From Tetradesmus obliquus (taxonomy: Eukaryota; Chlorophyta; Chlorophyceae; Sphaeropleales; Scenedesmaceae), in contig CP126194.1 of the NCBI GenBank assembly GCA_030272155.1, positions 3,091,501-3,155,500 of the forward strand: DNA of 64,000 nucleotides. The letters are read 5' to 3'. Positions within the stretch are counted from its first letter, which is position 1. Each line of letters begins with the position of its first letter. The notes beneath the pieces are model-generated. The model saw only the letters and a program-made list of their open reading frames with translations, searched no databases and had not been told where the DNA came from. Shown piece by piece: positions 47,701 to 58,592 of this stretch. The position numbers and the translations under genes were made by a program.

Positions 47701-49826
47701 CCCAGCCAGCCCCCCGTCTGCTGAGCAGCTGCCGTGTTGGCTGCTGGTCCTGGTCCACTGCGCTTCCCTATCTGTCCTGCGAACTATGCATAGTCAACTA
47801 TCCTATACCAAGGTACTGCTGCTGCTTGTCATCATGCCCGCAACTGCTCAAGACAAGAGTTCCTTCTGCTCAAATGGCCTCCGACCAGCACTGCATTGCG
47901 ATGTGTGCCAACAGCCATACAGCGTCCTGCAAGGTGCTGATTGTCCATGCAGCCCATTAATCAGCGCCGCACTGGCAAACAGTCCTGCGTTTGTTGCTGC
48001 TGTCACACTGCGCAGTGCCTGCTGCATCCCTGCTTTCGGCTGCTGCCAGCCCCTCTTGCGCTGTCTGCTGTTGCTGCTGCTGCTGCGGTGCCAGGAAGTA
48101 TGTGCCAGGAGGTATGGCTGCTCCCTGAACCGGCCTCAGCCGCCAACCAAACCCGTCTTTCTGTTGCTTGCACCTCCCTCTCCTGCCACCGCACCACCTG
48201 GCTCTACATACATTACCCCAACATACTACAGCTGCAGAGACGCTGCATGCATCCACTGCCGCTCAATGTTTGACCAACGCTGCATGCATCCACTGCCGCT
48301 GAATGTTTGACCAAGTAACGCACCCATGAGTGTGTACAGCAGCTCGCGCTTGTTCTCGTCCTGCTGGATGCTGACCGTGGTGAACTTGGGGCGCGGCGTG
48401 ACTGGGCCGCTGCGGCCGCGCAGCAGCACCTCCAGCACGCGCTTGATGTTGGACACCTCCTCGTCCTGCAAGCAGCGTCACGCCGATGCCATCAACACAA
48501 TTGACTGCATGCGTACCAGCAGGCACAGCCTTGGGCGACAACACCAATCACAGCACAACAAGGCGAGTTCGGTATGCTTGCCACGAGCCAGCAGCAACAC
48601 AATATCCCACCCTGCCTTGCCGCACTTTGCTGAGCGCACCTGCAGCACCTTGCCTCCCTCGCGGCGCGTGACAAAAAACTTGTCCGCGATCTTGTTGTTC
48701 TGCGCATCTGTCTCCACGATGGCCTTGCTCACTTCTAGCCCCAGGTCGCGCAGCGCAGCAGACAGTGCCGTCAGCAGGCCTGGCCGGTTGGCGCCTGACA
48801 GGTACAGCACCTGCGGCATGGAGGCGGAAGCAGCAGAAGTGAGGCCAGCGGTTGCCGGGGAGGATTTGTGTAGCTTGCGTGTGGGAGTGTGGTAGGAGAG
48901 AGTACGGGGAGAGCCAGAAATGCAGGTAGGCGGGGTTTGCTGCAGGAGCAGCGGCACGCATGGGGAGCCGCGCTTGCGCTTGCAGCTGTGCTGCAGTGCT
49001 GGTGGGGACATTGCGTCACAGCTGCTGCGGATGCAAGAGCTGATTTACCTAAGCTGTTACCATATCTATTGTGAACATAGCTATGCGGTTAATGACCTTG
49101 AATCAAGCAAAGGCAGGAGTGCATGCAAACTGCTGCACCAACGGAGAGGGTTGCTGCAAGCAGCGTCATGCTGCACCTGCTACCCACGACTGCTCTGGGG
49201 CACCTGCCAGCTAAGCAGCTGCGTTGATTGCCTATCTGCTAGCCCCTGGTGCCTTGCTATATGAGCTAAGGAATCCCCAGATGCCGGTTGCAACCATGGC
49301 AACCACCGACACCAGATACTGCATCAGCTGTGGCACCGGTGCCTTCAACAACCTTGCTGCACAAGGATCAAAGCGTATTGCACACTGTTGATGCAGCGCA
49401 GCTGGCAGGAGCTGCACCTGCATGCTGATCAGACGTGCGGGCGTATCCAGCAAACCGAAACGCCGTGCTTTCGACCTAGCCAGCTCTCACCGTCGACTCT
49501 GGATCCTCCTCATTGTTCAGCTCAATAGTAACGTCTTGAGCTTCGGCTACACGTGTGACCAGGCGCTCCCCCCTTGCCCGAAGACTGCCAGTGCCTGCGC
49601 GCTGCCCGAGACTGCCAGTGCCTGCACTCTGCACTGCCGGCTTTGGCAAGAAACCACGACGCAAGTGCGATGGCCTTGATGATCCACAAGGAACGGAAGC
49701 AGGAGAGGGCCTGGGCAGGTGCCCAGCCCCTGCCAAAGGTCTATGCAGTACGTGCATTCTGCTTCCTCTGTTGGGCGCAAACGTGCCCACGAAACCGATC
49801 GAAGAGACCAGGTATGGCTCCGGCAC
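38264..49826 (-). CDS. Alpha-glucan (starch) phosphorylase with N-terminal ACT domain
   Basis: Reversibly releases glucose-1-phosphate from alpha-1,4-glucan, with PLP as cofactor. Twenty-one exons: 49826-49491, 48810-48640, 48465-48324, 47566-47392, 46968-46865, 46646-46471, 46170-46003, 45150-45019, 44766-44644, 44368-44195, 44030-43902, 43471-43395, 43178-43060, 42841-42711, 42280-42140, 41769-41635, 41037-40887, 40640-40465, 40071-39886, 38798-38732, 38358-38264; 1035 residues. Exon 1 looks like a plastid presequence. An ACT domain follows ([38 protein letters not shown]). Phosphorylase signatures: [67 protein letters not shown] and the PLP-lysine region [14 protein letters not shown]. The 80-residue insertion of higher-plant Pho1 is absent. 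Start could be the next Met at 49757. Confidence 0.95.
39345..39885 (-). repeat. About five downstream copies of the 3' end of phosphorylase exon 19
   Basis: Read on the plus strand, CTCCAGGTAGCCCGGGAAGT plus CGTTGGCCACCAGGTAGTAA and flanks recurs near 39455, 39563, 39675, 39781 and in the real exon at 39890, with a fainter remnant near 39368; the unit is 105-113 bases. In transcription order the copies follow the exon's donor, and most repeat the donor itself (CAG/GTGGGC). Confidence 0.92.
40195..40395 (-). repeat. Two downstream copies of the 3' end of phosphorylase exon 18
   Basis: The coding stretch for [13 protein letters not shown] plus the donor is duplicated near 40330-40385 and 40198-40250. 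The copies are followed by GTGCGG-type donors, whereas the functional exon end at 40465 is followed by GTCCGG. Confidence 0.88.
41130..41465 (-). repeat. Three upstream copies of the start of phosphorylase exon 17
   Basis: The sequence for [13 protein letters not shown], preceded by CTGCAG, occurs with starts at 41456, 41308 and 41187 before the functional exon start at 41037; steps are 148, 121 and 150 bases. Each copy ends after about 45 coding bases, where a shared CATGTTGCCAGCATCCAA-type sequence begins. Confidence 0.9.
41840..41893 (-). repeat. Decayed upstream copy of the start of phosphorylase exon 16
   Basis: ATTGAGCAGCTGGCGCTTGTAC..ATGGATGCGCTTAATCT resembles the beginning of the exon at 41769 (residues [13 protein letters not shown]), with one small indel. 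Confidence 0.75.
43545..43597 (-). repeat. Upstream copy of the start of phosphorylase exon 12
   Basis: GATGGACATGCGCTCCCAGT and CGTCACCATACTTGGCGCGC (plus strand) copies the [11 protein letters not shown] segment with its CTGCAG acceptor, about 120 bases before the functional exon at 43471. Confidence 0.82.
44462..44508 (-). repeat. Decayed upstream copy of the start of phosphorylase exon 10
   Basis: GAGCAGGTCCCGATTGCCGTA and GTAGCGCATGA-AACCTG resemble the exon 10 region encoding [14 protein letters not shown], with many substitutions. Confidence 0.55.
45218..45262 (-). repeat. Upstream copy of the start of phosphorylase exon 8
   Basis: ATGGGGTTGTCGTACGCGAC and AGCAGTCACCTG (plus strand) repeats the acceptor and first codons ([10 protein letters not shown]) of the exon at 45150, about 105 bases away. 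Confidence 0.85.
45868..45928 (-). repeat. Decayed downstream copy of the 3' end of phosphorylase exon 7
   Basis: ACGCTCTCCTGCGTTTCAGC..GCGCCCCCCTCTTGGTGCACG matches the exon 7 end ([16 protein letters not shown]) about 130 bases beyond its donor, with scattered changes. Confidence 0.7.
46255..46307 (-). repeat. Upstream copy of the start of phosphorylase exon 7
   Basis: CGGTCGGGCTGCTGGCGCTG and GAAGCCGTTCACGATGCTCT with a CTGCAG acceptor copies SIVNGFQxQQPD about 130 bases before the functional exon start at 46170. Exon 7 thus has copies on both sides. Confidence 0.88.
47042..47180 (-). repeat. Two upstream copies of the start of phosphorylase exon 5
   Basis: GTGTTGAGCACGCGCTTGGG and GTCCTGCTTCCTGTGGGG near 47045-47083, and a weaker TTGAGGTCCAGCTCCCTGCT near 47154, resemble the exon start [10 protein letters not shown] with its acceptor. 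Confidence 0.75.
48235..48312. repeat. 37 bp tandem duplication beside the exon 3 donor
   Basis: GCTGCATGCATCCACTGCCG plus CTCAATGTTTGACCAA is present twice in tandem just downstream of phosphorylase exon 3; the copies differ at one base, so the event looks recent. Confidence 0.9.
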
Positions 49827-50144
49827 CTATAGGACGGCGTGGCACTCTGTTAAACGCACGCACTCGGTTTTAACTTCCCAATGAGGGCTCTTTCTGCGTA
49901 TTAGGGCGATGCTAAAAGCCATCATTAGGCTTGATGTCAATCAGCGCTGATAATATGCCATGCACAAAGCAGCTAGGGTTTGTGGGCCATTGACTTGACC
50001 ACCGGGCTCTGCTTTGCAGCTCTGCGTTGCTGCGGGTGCACATCACGACAAGATCGTGGCAAACAATCCGATTACAGAGGGCAGCAATGCAGGATCAGCC
50101 TCAACAACTCAGCGTGCAAGTGAGCAGCCTGTGCATGTCCTGCA
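49827..50144. other. Spacer between two minus-strand genes
   Basis: Upstream of the phosphorylase start and downstream of the next minus-strand gene's stop. Nothing recognised beyond the presumed phosphorylase promoter. Confidence 0.5.
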
Positions 50145-52098
50145 TCAGATCCAGCCAGTATGATGCTGATAAGCAACCCCTGAGCCCACCAAAGGAGGGG
50201 ATCCAGGTTCTGCTCCAACCCTGTTTGGAGATGGGGCAAAGCTGCTGGGCAAGTCTCGCTCCAGCAACTCTGCAGCTGATGGCAACTGCAGCCCCTGCTG
50301 GCGTATGCTTGCACTGTTGGCAGCTGGGCCAGTTCTGCTGGGCTGGGCGTCATCTTCGTCATCACTCTCACTGTCATAGCCCAACAGGCCTCCTAGCCCC
50401 GTCTGCTCTTCTTTTCTTTGAGCTTGTCCCTGCTGCTGCTGCTGCTGCTGCCCGCTGCTCGCAATGTCATTGGATGCCTTGTTGCAAGCAGCTGCGGTGC
50501 TCTGTGCTCCAACAGCACTGCTGCCTTGCCGCTGTACAGCTTCACTGCAGCTGGCACCCGCAGCTGCAGCTGCATGCCTGACCTCAGCAGATCCAGCTGC
50601 TACATGTGCATCAGCACTGCCAGTGAGCCTTGGCCTCTTGTGGTCTGGTTCTTTGTGCTCTTGTGCAAGCCCCGACTGCGCAGGATGTCCTGCAGGAGGC
50701 GGCTGCTGCTGCGGCTGCTGCTGCTGCTGCTCCTTGCTATGGTGTGCTTTGACCTTCAACACAGGCACCAACCCTTTGGTATGTGAGGACCTGGGTAGGG
50801 TCCCAAGCAGCAGCAGCAGCAGCAGGAGAGGCAAGGCCTGAGCAACTGTCAAACATGGCTCGTACACGCATGTCATTTACTGTAATGCGCAAGTGGCTCG
50901 TCTGCCACCGTCGCACGTTGGTGAGTTCAAGGGGGCTGCAGACAGCAAACTCTGTGTTAAAAGCACTCACTTGCTCTGCTGCTGCTTGGTCTGCTGCTGT
51001 CGCAGGGCTGCCCGTGCTGCAGCTTCCTGCTCCCGCTCTATGCGCGCACGTGCTGCTGCATATGCTGCTGCCTCTCCATCCCGCTGCTCCTGCTCTGTCA
51101 TGCGCTGCTGCTCCTCCCTGTCTCTGAGGTACAGTTGATCCTCCTTGTCAAACGCTGCACAACAGCAGCAGCACATGGCAGCGCGAAGCGCATAGGGACA
51201 TGGAGGGAAGGCTTGCACATGCAGTGCTTCGCTGCTGAAGTAGATGGCTGCTGCCAGTTGCAGCAGAGCGTGGGCGTTGCGGCGCAACCGGATGTGGACA
51301 TCCCTAACACAGGGCCATGGTGCTATGGTGCGAAAGCACATCACAGCACTGCCAGCAGGGTAGACAGGCAGTGGCATGTTAGAAGTGCAGTGTGTGCTGG
51401 CTGCCTGCTGCCACAAGGATCGCTACAGTGCAGCTTTCTGTGTCCTGCTGGATACACCGGGCGCATGTCAGGTCGATGCTCGTGACGCTGCTGCACAGGA
51501 TAAGGTCGCACCTCCTCTGCCTGCCAGCCAGCCCTGCCGATGCTGCAGCGCCTCAATCTGCACACCAGCAACACAGAGGCAACATCAGTCAGACAGTGGC
51601 GTAATCCTGCAGCCATACGGTCATGTCTCTGATGCAACTTGCAGCTGCCAATTTCACTGCGGTTGCTTGTTGGTGAGGAACATTGCCAGCTTCCAGCCCG
51701 GCGCAGCGCAGAGCCCAAAGCAGGGCGCATCACACTGCACAACATGCCACACGCCACCTGCAAATAGCAATGCTGTTTCTGCTCTTCCCCAGGCTGTGGT
51801 GCCTTCGCTTACTTCTTGCACCACCCTTTGGTAGCTTGGGTCCTGCTGGGCGCTTTCTGGCTGCATGTCAATGGACCTGAACCTGCCAGGGTCTGGTGCA
51901 CGCTGCTGTGTGGGTGGCCTGTTCAGCGCTGGGGGTGGCAGCTTTTCTGCCAGCTTGTCCTGCAAGAGAAGAAATTGCAAGGATTGTCTGCAGAAGAAGT
52001 GCAGCAGCAACCTGTGCAGGTAGGGTGCAGATAAAAGCTGCAGGGGCTGCAACAGGCAGTCACTGCTCAGCAGTGACAGCGTCATAGAGAAATACCAT
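50145..52098 (-). CDS. Conserved-looking coiled-coil protein with SDSE-type acidic motif, function unknown
   Basis: Secure exons are 51959-51813, 51557-51512, 51154-50971 and 50790-50145; junctions are GT-AG and phases agree, giving 340 residues. The 5' end is unresolved: the first secure exon starts in phase 0 (DKLAEKLPPPALNRPPTQQR), and the only nearby candidate is an ATG at 52098 followed at once by GTATTT, which would make a one-codon coding start. An ATG at 52085 read straight through is the other choice. Features in order: a Pro-rich N-terminus, a charged helix (FDKEDQLYLRDREEQQRMTE, then Ala/Arg/Gln heptads), the segment KGLVPVLKVKAHHSKE, a poly-Gln linker, a basic cluster (KRPRL) and GLGGLLGYDSESDDEDD. 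The composition suggests a nuclear RNA-processing-type protein, but no family is recognised. Confidence 0.62.
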
Positions 52099-52663
52099 GT
52101 TTGTGACTTCCTTGACTGTCTGAAGTGTCCAACAAAATTATTCTTCTTTGTTCAATGACGATTCAACCGACACGATTGTGGCCAGGTGCAGAAAACTCGA
52201 GACCTTGCTCACGCATTTGCACCAACTCAATCACGTCAGCTATCAATTAAGATAGTGCAAGACAGTTATGAAAAGGAACATTACGAGCATGGCTTCACGC
52301 GGGTCGTCCCCTTCTGTCCGGTTGCTCTGGCCTCAACCAAACCCTGCTGATGAGCCCAAGTGACATGACACTCATTTGCCGCCACTTCAAGTAGGCTTAA
52401 GGAAAGCTCTCTGATCATGCTTGACACCCGCCTACTCTAGCTTGCATGCAAGCAGCAACCTGACAAGCAGCACGGCCTTGCTCATGCTGCTGCACTGTGT
52501 TGCCCAAATCCCATCACCTGGCTGTTGTCGGCAGCAGGGGCAGCAGCAGCCTGTTACTGGCTATTTGATTGTGCGCAGCCGCCCCGGAAAGTTACAGCAC
52601 TATCTGCAACTATTCAGTCGGGCCTTATCACCCATACATCGTGCACCTGCCACTCCCTCCGAT
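52099..52663. other. Divergent promoter region
   Basis: Between the minus-strand coiled-coil gene and the plus-strand fusion gene. A+T-richer than the flanks around 52120-52300. No motif is claimed. Confidence 0.45.
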
Positions 52664-54315
52664 ATGAATGCACAGTGTGCAGTTGATGCTGACAGCGCAA
52701 GGTGAAGCCGCTGTGTTGATGGCATTTGCAAGATCTGGCAGCGCACCAGGGCCCACAGACTGCTTTGCGCTTTTGCCCCCACCTTCAGCAGCAGCTGCAC
52801 CTTATCAAATCAAACAGCTCTCCCTGCACGGCACAGCTCTGCTTGGATGCTGTGGCTCACTAGCACAGCAGTGCACACATATTGCACACTGGCTCACTCC
52901 AAGCAGCAAACAAGTATGAACTTCTGTAATCTGTCCTTTCATGCAGGCTGCAGCAGCTGCAAGACGCTGCCATAGCAGCAGCAGAAGGTGGCAACTTCTC
53001 TGCAGCAGTGACTAGCTTCAGGCTAGCGCTGCAACTAGCCCCCGGCAGTGCTGCCTTGCAGGAACAGCTGGCACAGTGCCTCATGGAGCTGGAGCAGCAT
53101 GAAGAGGCACTGGCTGCAGCAGAAGCGGCAACAGCCCTGCAGCCAGATGTAAGTTGAATCAAAAGACTAGGTGGCTTAGGGCAGGTGTTTTGATGTGCAT
53201 GGCTGCATGCAGCATTACATGAAGTTTTGCCAGCCTCCATCAACCAGCATGCTTGTTCCTTGCAGGAGTATGTGCAGGTGGCACAGTGGAATGGGGAGAT
53301 TTGTCCGATGCTTTGAGGGGTTCGTCGTGCAACTGCATGTCATACTGCTGCAGATGTGCAGCTGAGCTGTGCTGTACTGTTGCCGTGCAGTGGGCTGATG
53401 CCTGGGTGACGCTGGGCAGGGCGTGCCTCAACACAGGCAGGCCGCAGGCAGCCGTTGAGGCGTTTAGCAGCAGCCTGGTGAGCACTGCATAGTGCCAGGC
53501 TCGTGTGCAATCGCCCGTGTAATGCAAGTTGTTATTTTCTGTGTGCAACACAGCTGTATGTGTGTGTGCATGCCGCGCGAACACCCATCTGCCATGCATC
53601 CTGCAACAGCCATGCGGTCTTCTACGCCAAGCCACCTCAAAATATGCCATGCTCTCCTCTTGGGGCCTTTTCAACTGCCCTGCTCCAACAAGCTGCAGCA
53701 CATCTGACCTTCATTGAATCCCTCTGTTGCAATGGTCCAACTAATTCATGGCGTGCTGTGCTGCCACTGCAGGCGCTGCTGCCAGGTCAGCTTGAGGTGC
53801 AGCAGGAGCTGCAGGATGCTTGCCAGCTGGCACAGCAGGCAGTGGCTCGGCAAGTGGGCCTGACAGGCCTGGCCATCAGCAGCCAGCCAGGTGAGACAGC
53901 CGCAAGAACGTCAGGCCAAACTATGTCACTCTATCTGTATATGTTGCATCGCAGACACAAGTTGAGCAGATGTGTGTGACCTCCAGTGCATTCAGGCACC
54001 TGGCTGCTGATGCTAGGGCAGTGTGACTTACATTACTGCTCCAAATCCCCTCAAGTAGATGTTCATGTGTGTGCTGTGCGCTGGCTGTGTGCTGCTGCCC
54101 ACCTGCAGCTGGCCAGTCCGGCCCTGGCTGTGTCATTTGGGAGGCAGGCATACAGCTGGCAAGGCTGCTGGTCAGCAGCAGCAGCAACAGCAGCAGCAGG
54201 ATAACCCTGCAGCAACACCCTGTCGCAGCAGACAATGCTGCCACCAGTATATCAGCAGCATCTGTGCCAGGCAACACTGGCGCTGCAGCGGCGGCCGCAG
54301 CAGCTGCAGTGGTCC

Positions 54316-54357
<42 letters not shown>

Positions 54358-55177
54358 GCAGCGTGTGGATGCACCCAGCAGGAGCCAAGGTTCTGGAGGT
54401 GGGATCAGGCACTGGCATTGTTGGCATTGCAGCAGCAGCACTGGGTGCGCACGTCACGCTCACAGACCTGCCAGAGATGCAGCAGCTGCTTGCAGCAAAC
54501 ATTACAGCCAATGCAGGCATCATCAGCGCAGCTGGAGGATCTGCAGCAGCTGCTGTACTGGACTGGAATGACCTGCCTGGCAGCAGCACTGCCAGCAGCA
54601 GCAGCAGCAGCAGCAGCTTTGAGGCCATGCTGTGCAGCTGTGACTGGGCCATGGGAGCAGATCTGGTGTTCAATGCTGGCCAGGTTGGGCCTGTGGTGAG
54701 GCTGACTGCAGCACTCTTAGGTGCAAGAAAAGGAGAGGCCGGCTCGGCAGCCAGCAGCAGCAGCAGCAGCGGCGGCAGCAGTGGTACTGGTTGTGCTGGC
54801 TTCCTGCTCGCTCACAAGCAGCGCCACCTGCAGGTGGACCAGCTGCTGCAGGATGAGCTGCGGCTGGCAGGGCTGCACATGACTGTGGTGGCACAGCACC
54901 AGCAGCACCAGCAGCAGCAGCAGCAGCAGCTAGTCCCTTGCGGCCACCACCACCACCACCAGCAGCAGGCGGCAGTAGCTGCTGTTGGTCAACAACCTCT
55001 GGAGTCTGCACAGCTGTCAGCACCTGGTGCCGGTGCTGTGGTTATCTGGTGGATCACTGCACGCAGCCAGCATGGTGCAGCAACAGCCGCAGCACAAGCA
55101 GAGCAGCCAAAGGGCGTTGTGGACGCTGGAGTAGGACCAGATCAGCTTCTCAATTGTAAGCAGCAGAACCACCTAGC

Positions 55178-55211
<34 letters not shown>

Positions 55212-55796
55212 GCAGGCCCACAAGTGCTCCCACGCAGCGCAGATGGGCAAACGCAGCAGCAAGCACAGCAGCGGCGGCGGCTGCAGCGGCAGCGGCAGCG
55301 GCATTTCTGCAACCACCCACAGCATAGCTTCAGCAGGCATGCCCTGCGCCAGCAGCGACCCTCGGCATGGCAGCATCGGCAGCGGCGGCGCCAGCAGCAA
55401 GCATCCGGGCAGCTGCCAAGGAAGCTGCTGCTGCTGTCTGCTGGGATGGCTGGTGTAGGCAAGTCTACAGTGCTGCGGCTGCTGAGCGCTCGGCTAGGCA
55501 CCGGCTCCTTTTACTTGGACAAAGACACCATCAACAAAGCGCTGCTGTCGGGGCAGCCCTACTTCTCAGAGTACTATAAGCGCCACGTGCAGCAGCAGAC
55601 GTATGCCGTTATGTTTGGCATCGCAGCAGACAACTTGGCGGCACGGTCGCAGTGTATTGTGCTGCTGGATGGTCAGTTTGGTGACAAGCTAACTGCTGCG
55701 TACATACAGCCGTACCTGCAGGCCATCCGCGCAGGTGAGGCGCTGGAAGTTGGCCAGCAGCCTGCTGCCAAAAAGGTTTACAGTGCACACGGGGGC

Positions 55797-55845
<49 letters not shown>

Positions 55846-56177
55846 AGCAGCAGCAGCAGCTGCAGGCGCCACAAGGCTCCAGCAATACAGGAGGCTGTCG
55901 GGTGGTGCTGCTGCTGTTTGATACTGCCGGCCGAGCTGACCTGCAGCTGCAACGCCTGCAGGCACGAGGGTTGGTGCGTGATGAGGGCAAGTGTGGAGGG
56001 TTTGAGCAGTACAGGCTGCAGGAGCAGCAGAAGCTGCAGCGGCAGCTGGAGCTGGCTTCTGCAGCAGGACTGCTGGATGCTGTAGTGGAGGTAGATACCA
56101 CCAAGAATGCAGCTGCTTGTGTAGATTACATTGTTGGGCAGCTGTCGCTGCTGGTGGACAGCATGTCAAGCACGTGA
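52664..56177 (+). CDS. TPR - family-16 methyltransferase - P-loop kinase fusion protein
   Basis: Five exons: 52664-52701, 52947-53148, 53391-53477, 53773-53890, 54109-56177; 837 residues. Residues about 13-130 form TPR helices (AAEGGNFSAAVTSFRLALQL; WADAWVTLGRACLNTGRPQA). The methyltransferase follows: CVIWEAGIQLARLL, a Ser/Gln insert, KVLEVGSGTGIVGIAAAALG (about 232), VTLTDLPEMQQLLAANI, LDWND and ADLVFNAG, the pattern of the METTL21-type protein-lysine group. After a long Gln/Arg linker comes a P-loop kinase: Walker A GMAGVGKST (about 593), LDKDTINKALL, IVLLDGQFGD and RVVLLLFDTAGRA, resembling the AAA_33-type nucleotide or small-molecule kinases. Exon 5 stays open for 2.07 kb, which supports one polypeptide, but a GTAAGC at 55155 leaves room for a shorter spliced form. 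Substrates are unknown. Confidence 0.8.
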
Positions 56178-56707
56178 TATGGCATGCTACAAGCAATGGT
56201 GCATCAGCAAGTGCCAGTTTTCCCAGTGTGACAACCTTGTAAGAGCAACAAACTGTTGTGCATCAGGCCATCAGGGCTACACTCATCATCAGCAGCTGCC
56301 GTTCTCAGTTTGACTGTGACTGACAGAGTCATTGACTGTCAGTCAAAGTTATCTTCGGGCGACAGCAGTGATGTTAGGGCGCACCAGATGGGAGGGAAAC
56401 AGCCTCATGGTTGTGATATATTGAGAGGAGGTGATGTTAAACAAGTGCTCGACCGCGTACTATGCGAATACGTACTTTCTGACAGTGTCAGGACATCCCA
56501 AGCACTGACTGGGGATCTGAACACGCGGATGTCGTCAAATTAAGTTGAATATTACAACGCAATCAAGACCGTCGGAGGTCCGGCCGAACCAGGCAGATTT
56601 GGCGCCAGTTTGCAGACAGCATCTTGCTCGCTGCAGCAGGCGAGAGGAGGGCTGAAACATTTTGATAGCAAAGTAAATTACTACGTCAGTGGTGGCACAC
56701 TGGCAAC
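56178..56707. other. Intergenic spacer
   Basis: Holds a TGTAA signal for the upstream gene and the presumed TMEM107 promoter. Nothing else recognised. Confidence 0.5.
56238..56242 (+). promoter_or_regulatory. Candidate polyadenylation signal TGTAA (fusion gene)
   Basis: TGTAA 61 bases after the stop at 56177, a typical distance for chlorophyte 3' UTR signals if the UTR is short. Confidence 0.45.
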
Positions 56708-57871
56708 ATGGGCTTCAGGACAGCTGAGGAGGTGTGCTGCAGGGGCCTGGCAGCAAATGCTGCCAAGCTGCACAAGTGCCACTGATGTTGCTCAGGTGCA
56801 CTACTACCATTGATCAACACCTCTTGGACACAGGTTACTCTGCCAACAAGGTTCTTGACAACTACAGCTCATTTCATAGCAGTAGTGACCATCCTCTTTG
56901 ATGTGGTGAGTATCAAGCAGCTACAGGTGCACATGCAGCAGCACATGGTGCCAGGCTGGCTATGATATGCTCACTTCCATTTTCGCTGCATGCAGAGGAT
57001 GCTAGCCAGCCAAATCCTTCTGGCAGGCAGCAGTGACACAGACCTATTAGCAGCAGATGACCTCATGCAGTTGACGAAGCAGTGAGTAACGCCGCCACAC
57101 CTGTAGCCACGCATGCAGCAGGAAAGCTTCTTCCCCATTGCTGCAGCTGCCATCAGGGCGGCTTCCTGTGGGTGCACACAGCAGCAACAACACAACAGTA
57201 CCAGCTTTGAACCACTACCACCAGCTGTGAACCACTACAACTACCACCAGCTGTGAACCACTGCTCGCTGGCACTGTTGCCGTTGTCTGCAAAGCATTCT
57301 CCATGCACACCCATGCAGTTACATGCTGTTGGTGCGCGCTGAACGTCCCACTTCTCACAGCCACTGTACGCAGCCCTGCAAAATATGCTTGCTGCCGGTT
57401 TGCTCGTGTGCAGGCTCAGCAGCGTGGCGTATGCAGCCATCGCCTGCTTTGCAGTGGAGTATGTGGGGCTGTTCCTTGGTGTGTCCATCTTCATGCACGG
57501 GCACAGCTGCCTGTACATTGTCCTGCACTTTGTCGGAGCCATCCTGACAGGCCTCATGTACACAAACGTGAGCATGGTGTGGGCTTAGGCTTGGGCATGT
57601 AAGTAGCAGCTTGAGTTCATGGTGTATTTTGCCACAGACACACTCCTACACACTGAGCAGGCTGGATGCGCGCAAAAGCAGCAGCACATACTCTGTAGCA
57701 ACAAGCATTGCAGCCCTTGCTGCCCACTTGCACCTGCTGCTGCTTGCTTTCGTGCAGGCGTGGTCGGCTGGTGCCCTGATTGCGTTTGTGCTGGTCTTCA
57801 GCTGCATCCCAGCAGCGCTGGAGCTGCTGACCTTTCTGTTTGTGGCCCGTGTCAGCTATTTCAGCTATTGA
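56708..57871 (+). CDS. TMEM107: TMEM107-like ciliary transition-zone membrane protein
   Basis: TMEM107 belongs to the MKS module that gates proteins at the base of cilia. Five exons: 56708-56731, 56834-56905, 56996-57081, 57414-57567, 57758-57871; 149 residues against about 140 in animals. Four membrane segments are visible: TRFLTTTAHFIAVVTILF, VAYAAIACFAVEYVGLFLGV, CLYIVLHFVGAILTGLMY and AGALIAFVLVFSCIPAALEL. The family pattern RFLT..AH..VV near the N-terminus and the FAVE..G...GVS.F block in helix 2 match. The loop between helices 1 and 2 (residues about 33-60) is polar and contains the exon 3 segment. The 24-base first exon (MGFRTAEE) was chosen by donor and phase. The gene implies that the alga can form cilia at some life stage. 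Confidence 0.9.
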
Positions 57872-58592
57872 TAGTGCTGAGAAGGGTTATTGACTTTAGA
57901 AGAAGTATGTTAAGACAGTTGTTGTGGTTTGTGTGAGCACTGGTCCCTTGTAGTCTGCTGCAGTGTGTAAGCTGCCAGCTTACAGTTTAGCTCTTGTAGC
58001 TCTCTACACGGCTTCACAGGCACGTGCCAGCACAGATGAATGGCTGGTTGCTAGCAGGCTTTTGATGCATGAAGCTTGGAAGCAGCAGCTAGTTTCTCTC
58101 GCACATGAGTTGCCTTCACCATCTGCCATCGCACTTGCGTGTGCCTGCAGACTACATGTACATGGTTGTCCGATGTTCAGTGGGCCTTGACAGAGGCACA
58201 CTAGTGGGCTTGGGTGCTCTTTGCAACTCAAGCAGAAGCAGCAGTCTTGTACTATCACGAGCCTTGCGTCAGAATGTCCTCGGGATGACCTCCTGCCAAA
58301 ACTGCAAGATGCCAGATGACCCACTGCAGCATGACTAGTATCATCAGTAAACTGACACTGTCACTGGAGGTTTCAGGTGGCCGGCGTCCTGGTCAAGGCC
58401 ATGGCACACCATAGCTTTGTCGATTCGTCGTTGCTGCTTGCTGCATCACTTCAGCGCAGATTTGCACCGCTGTTGCTTGCTGCCCCGGGGGGCAGTGAAG
58501 TGAGCTTCTGGTCAGGCACCAGAAGCCCAGCTGTGCTTTCTGGAACAAGTTGATCGTTTCTGGAACCGGCAACTGTAGTGCATTCCGCAGTC
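57872..58592. other. Intergenic spacer
   Basis: TMEM107 3' UTR on the left, presumed promoter of the phospholipase gene on the right. No gene supported. Confidence 0.5.
57966..57970 (+). promoter_or_regulatory. Candidate polyadenylation signal TGTAA (TMEM107)
   Basis: TGTAA about 95 bases after the stop codon at 57871. Confidence 0.45.
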
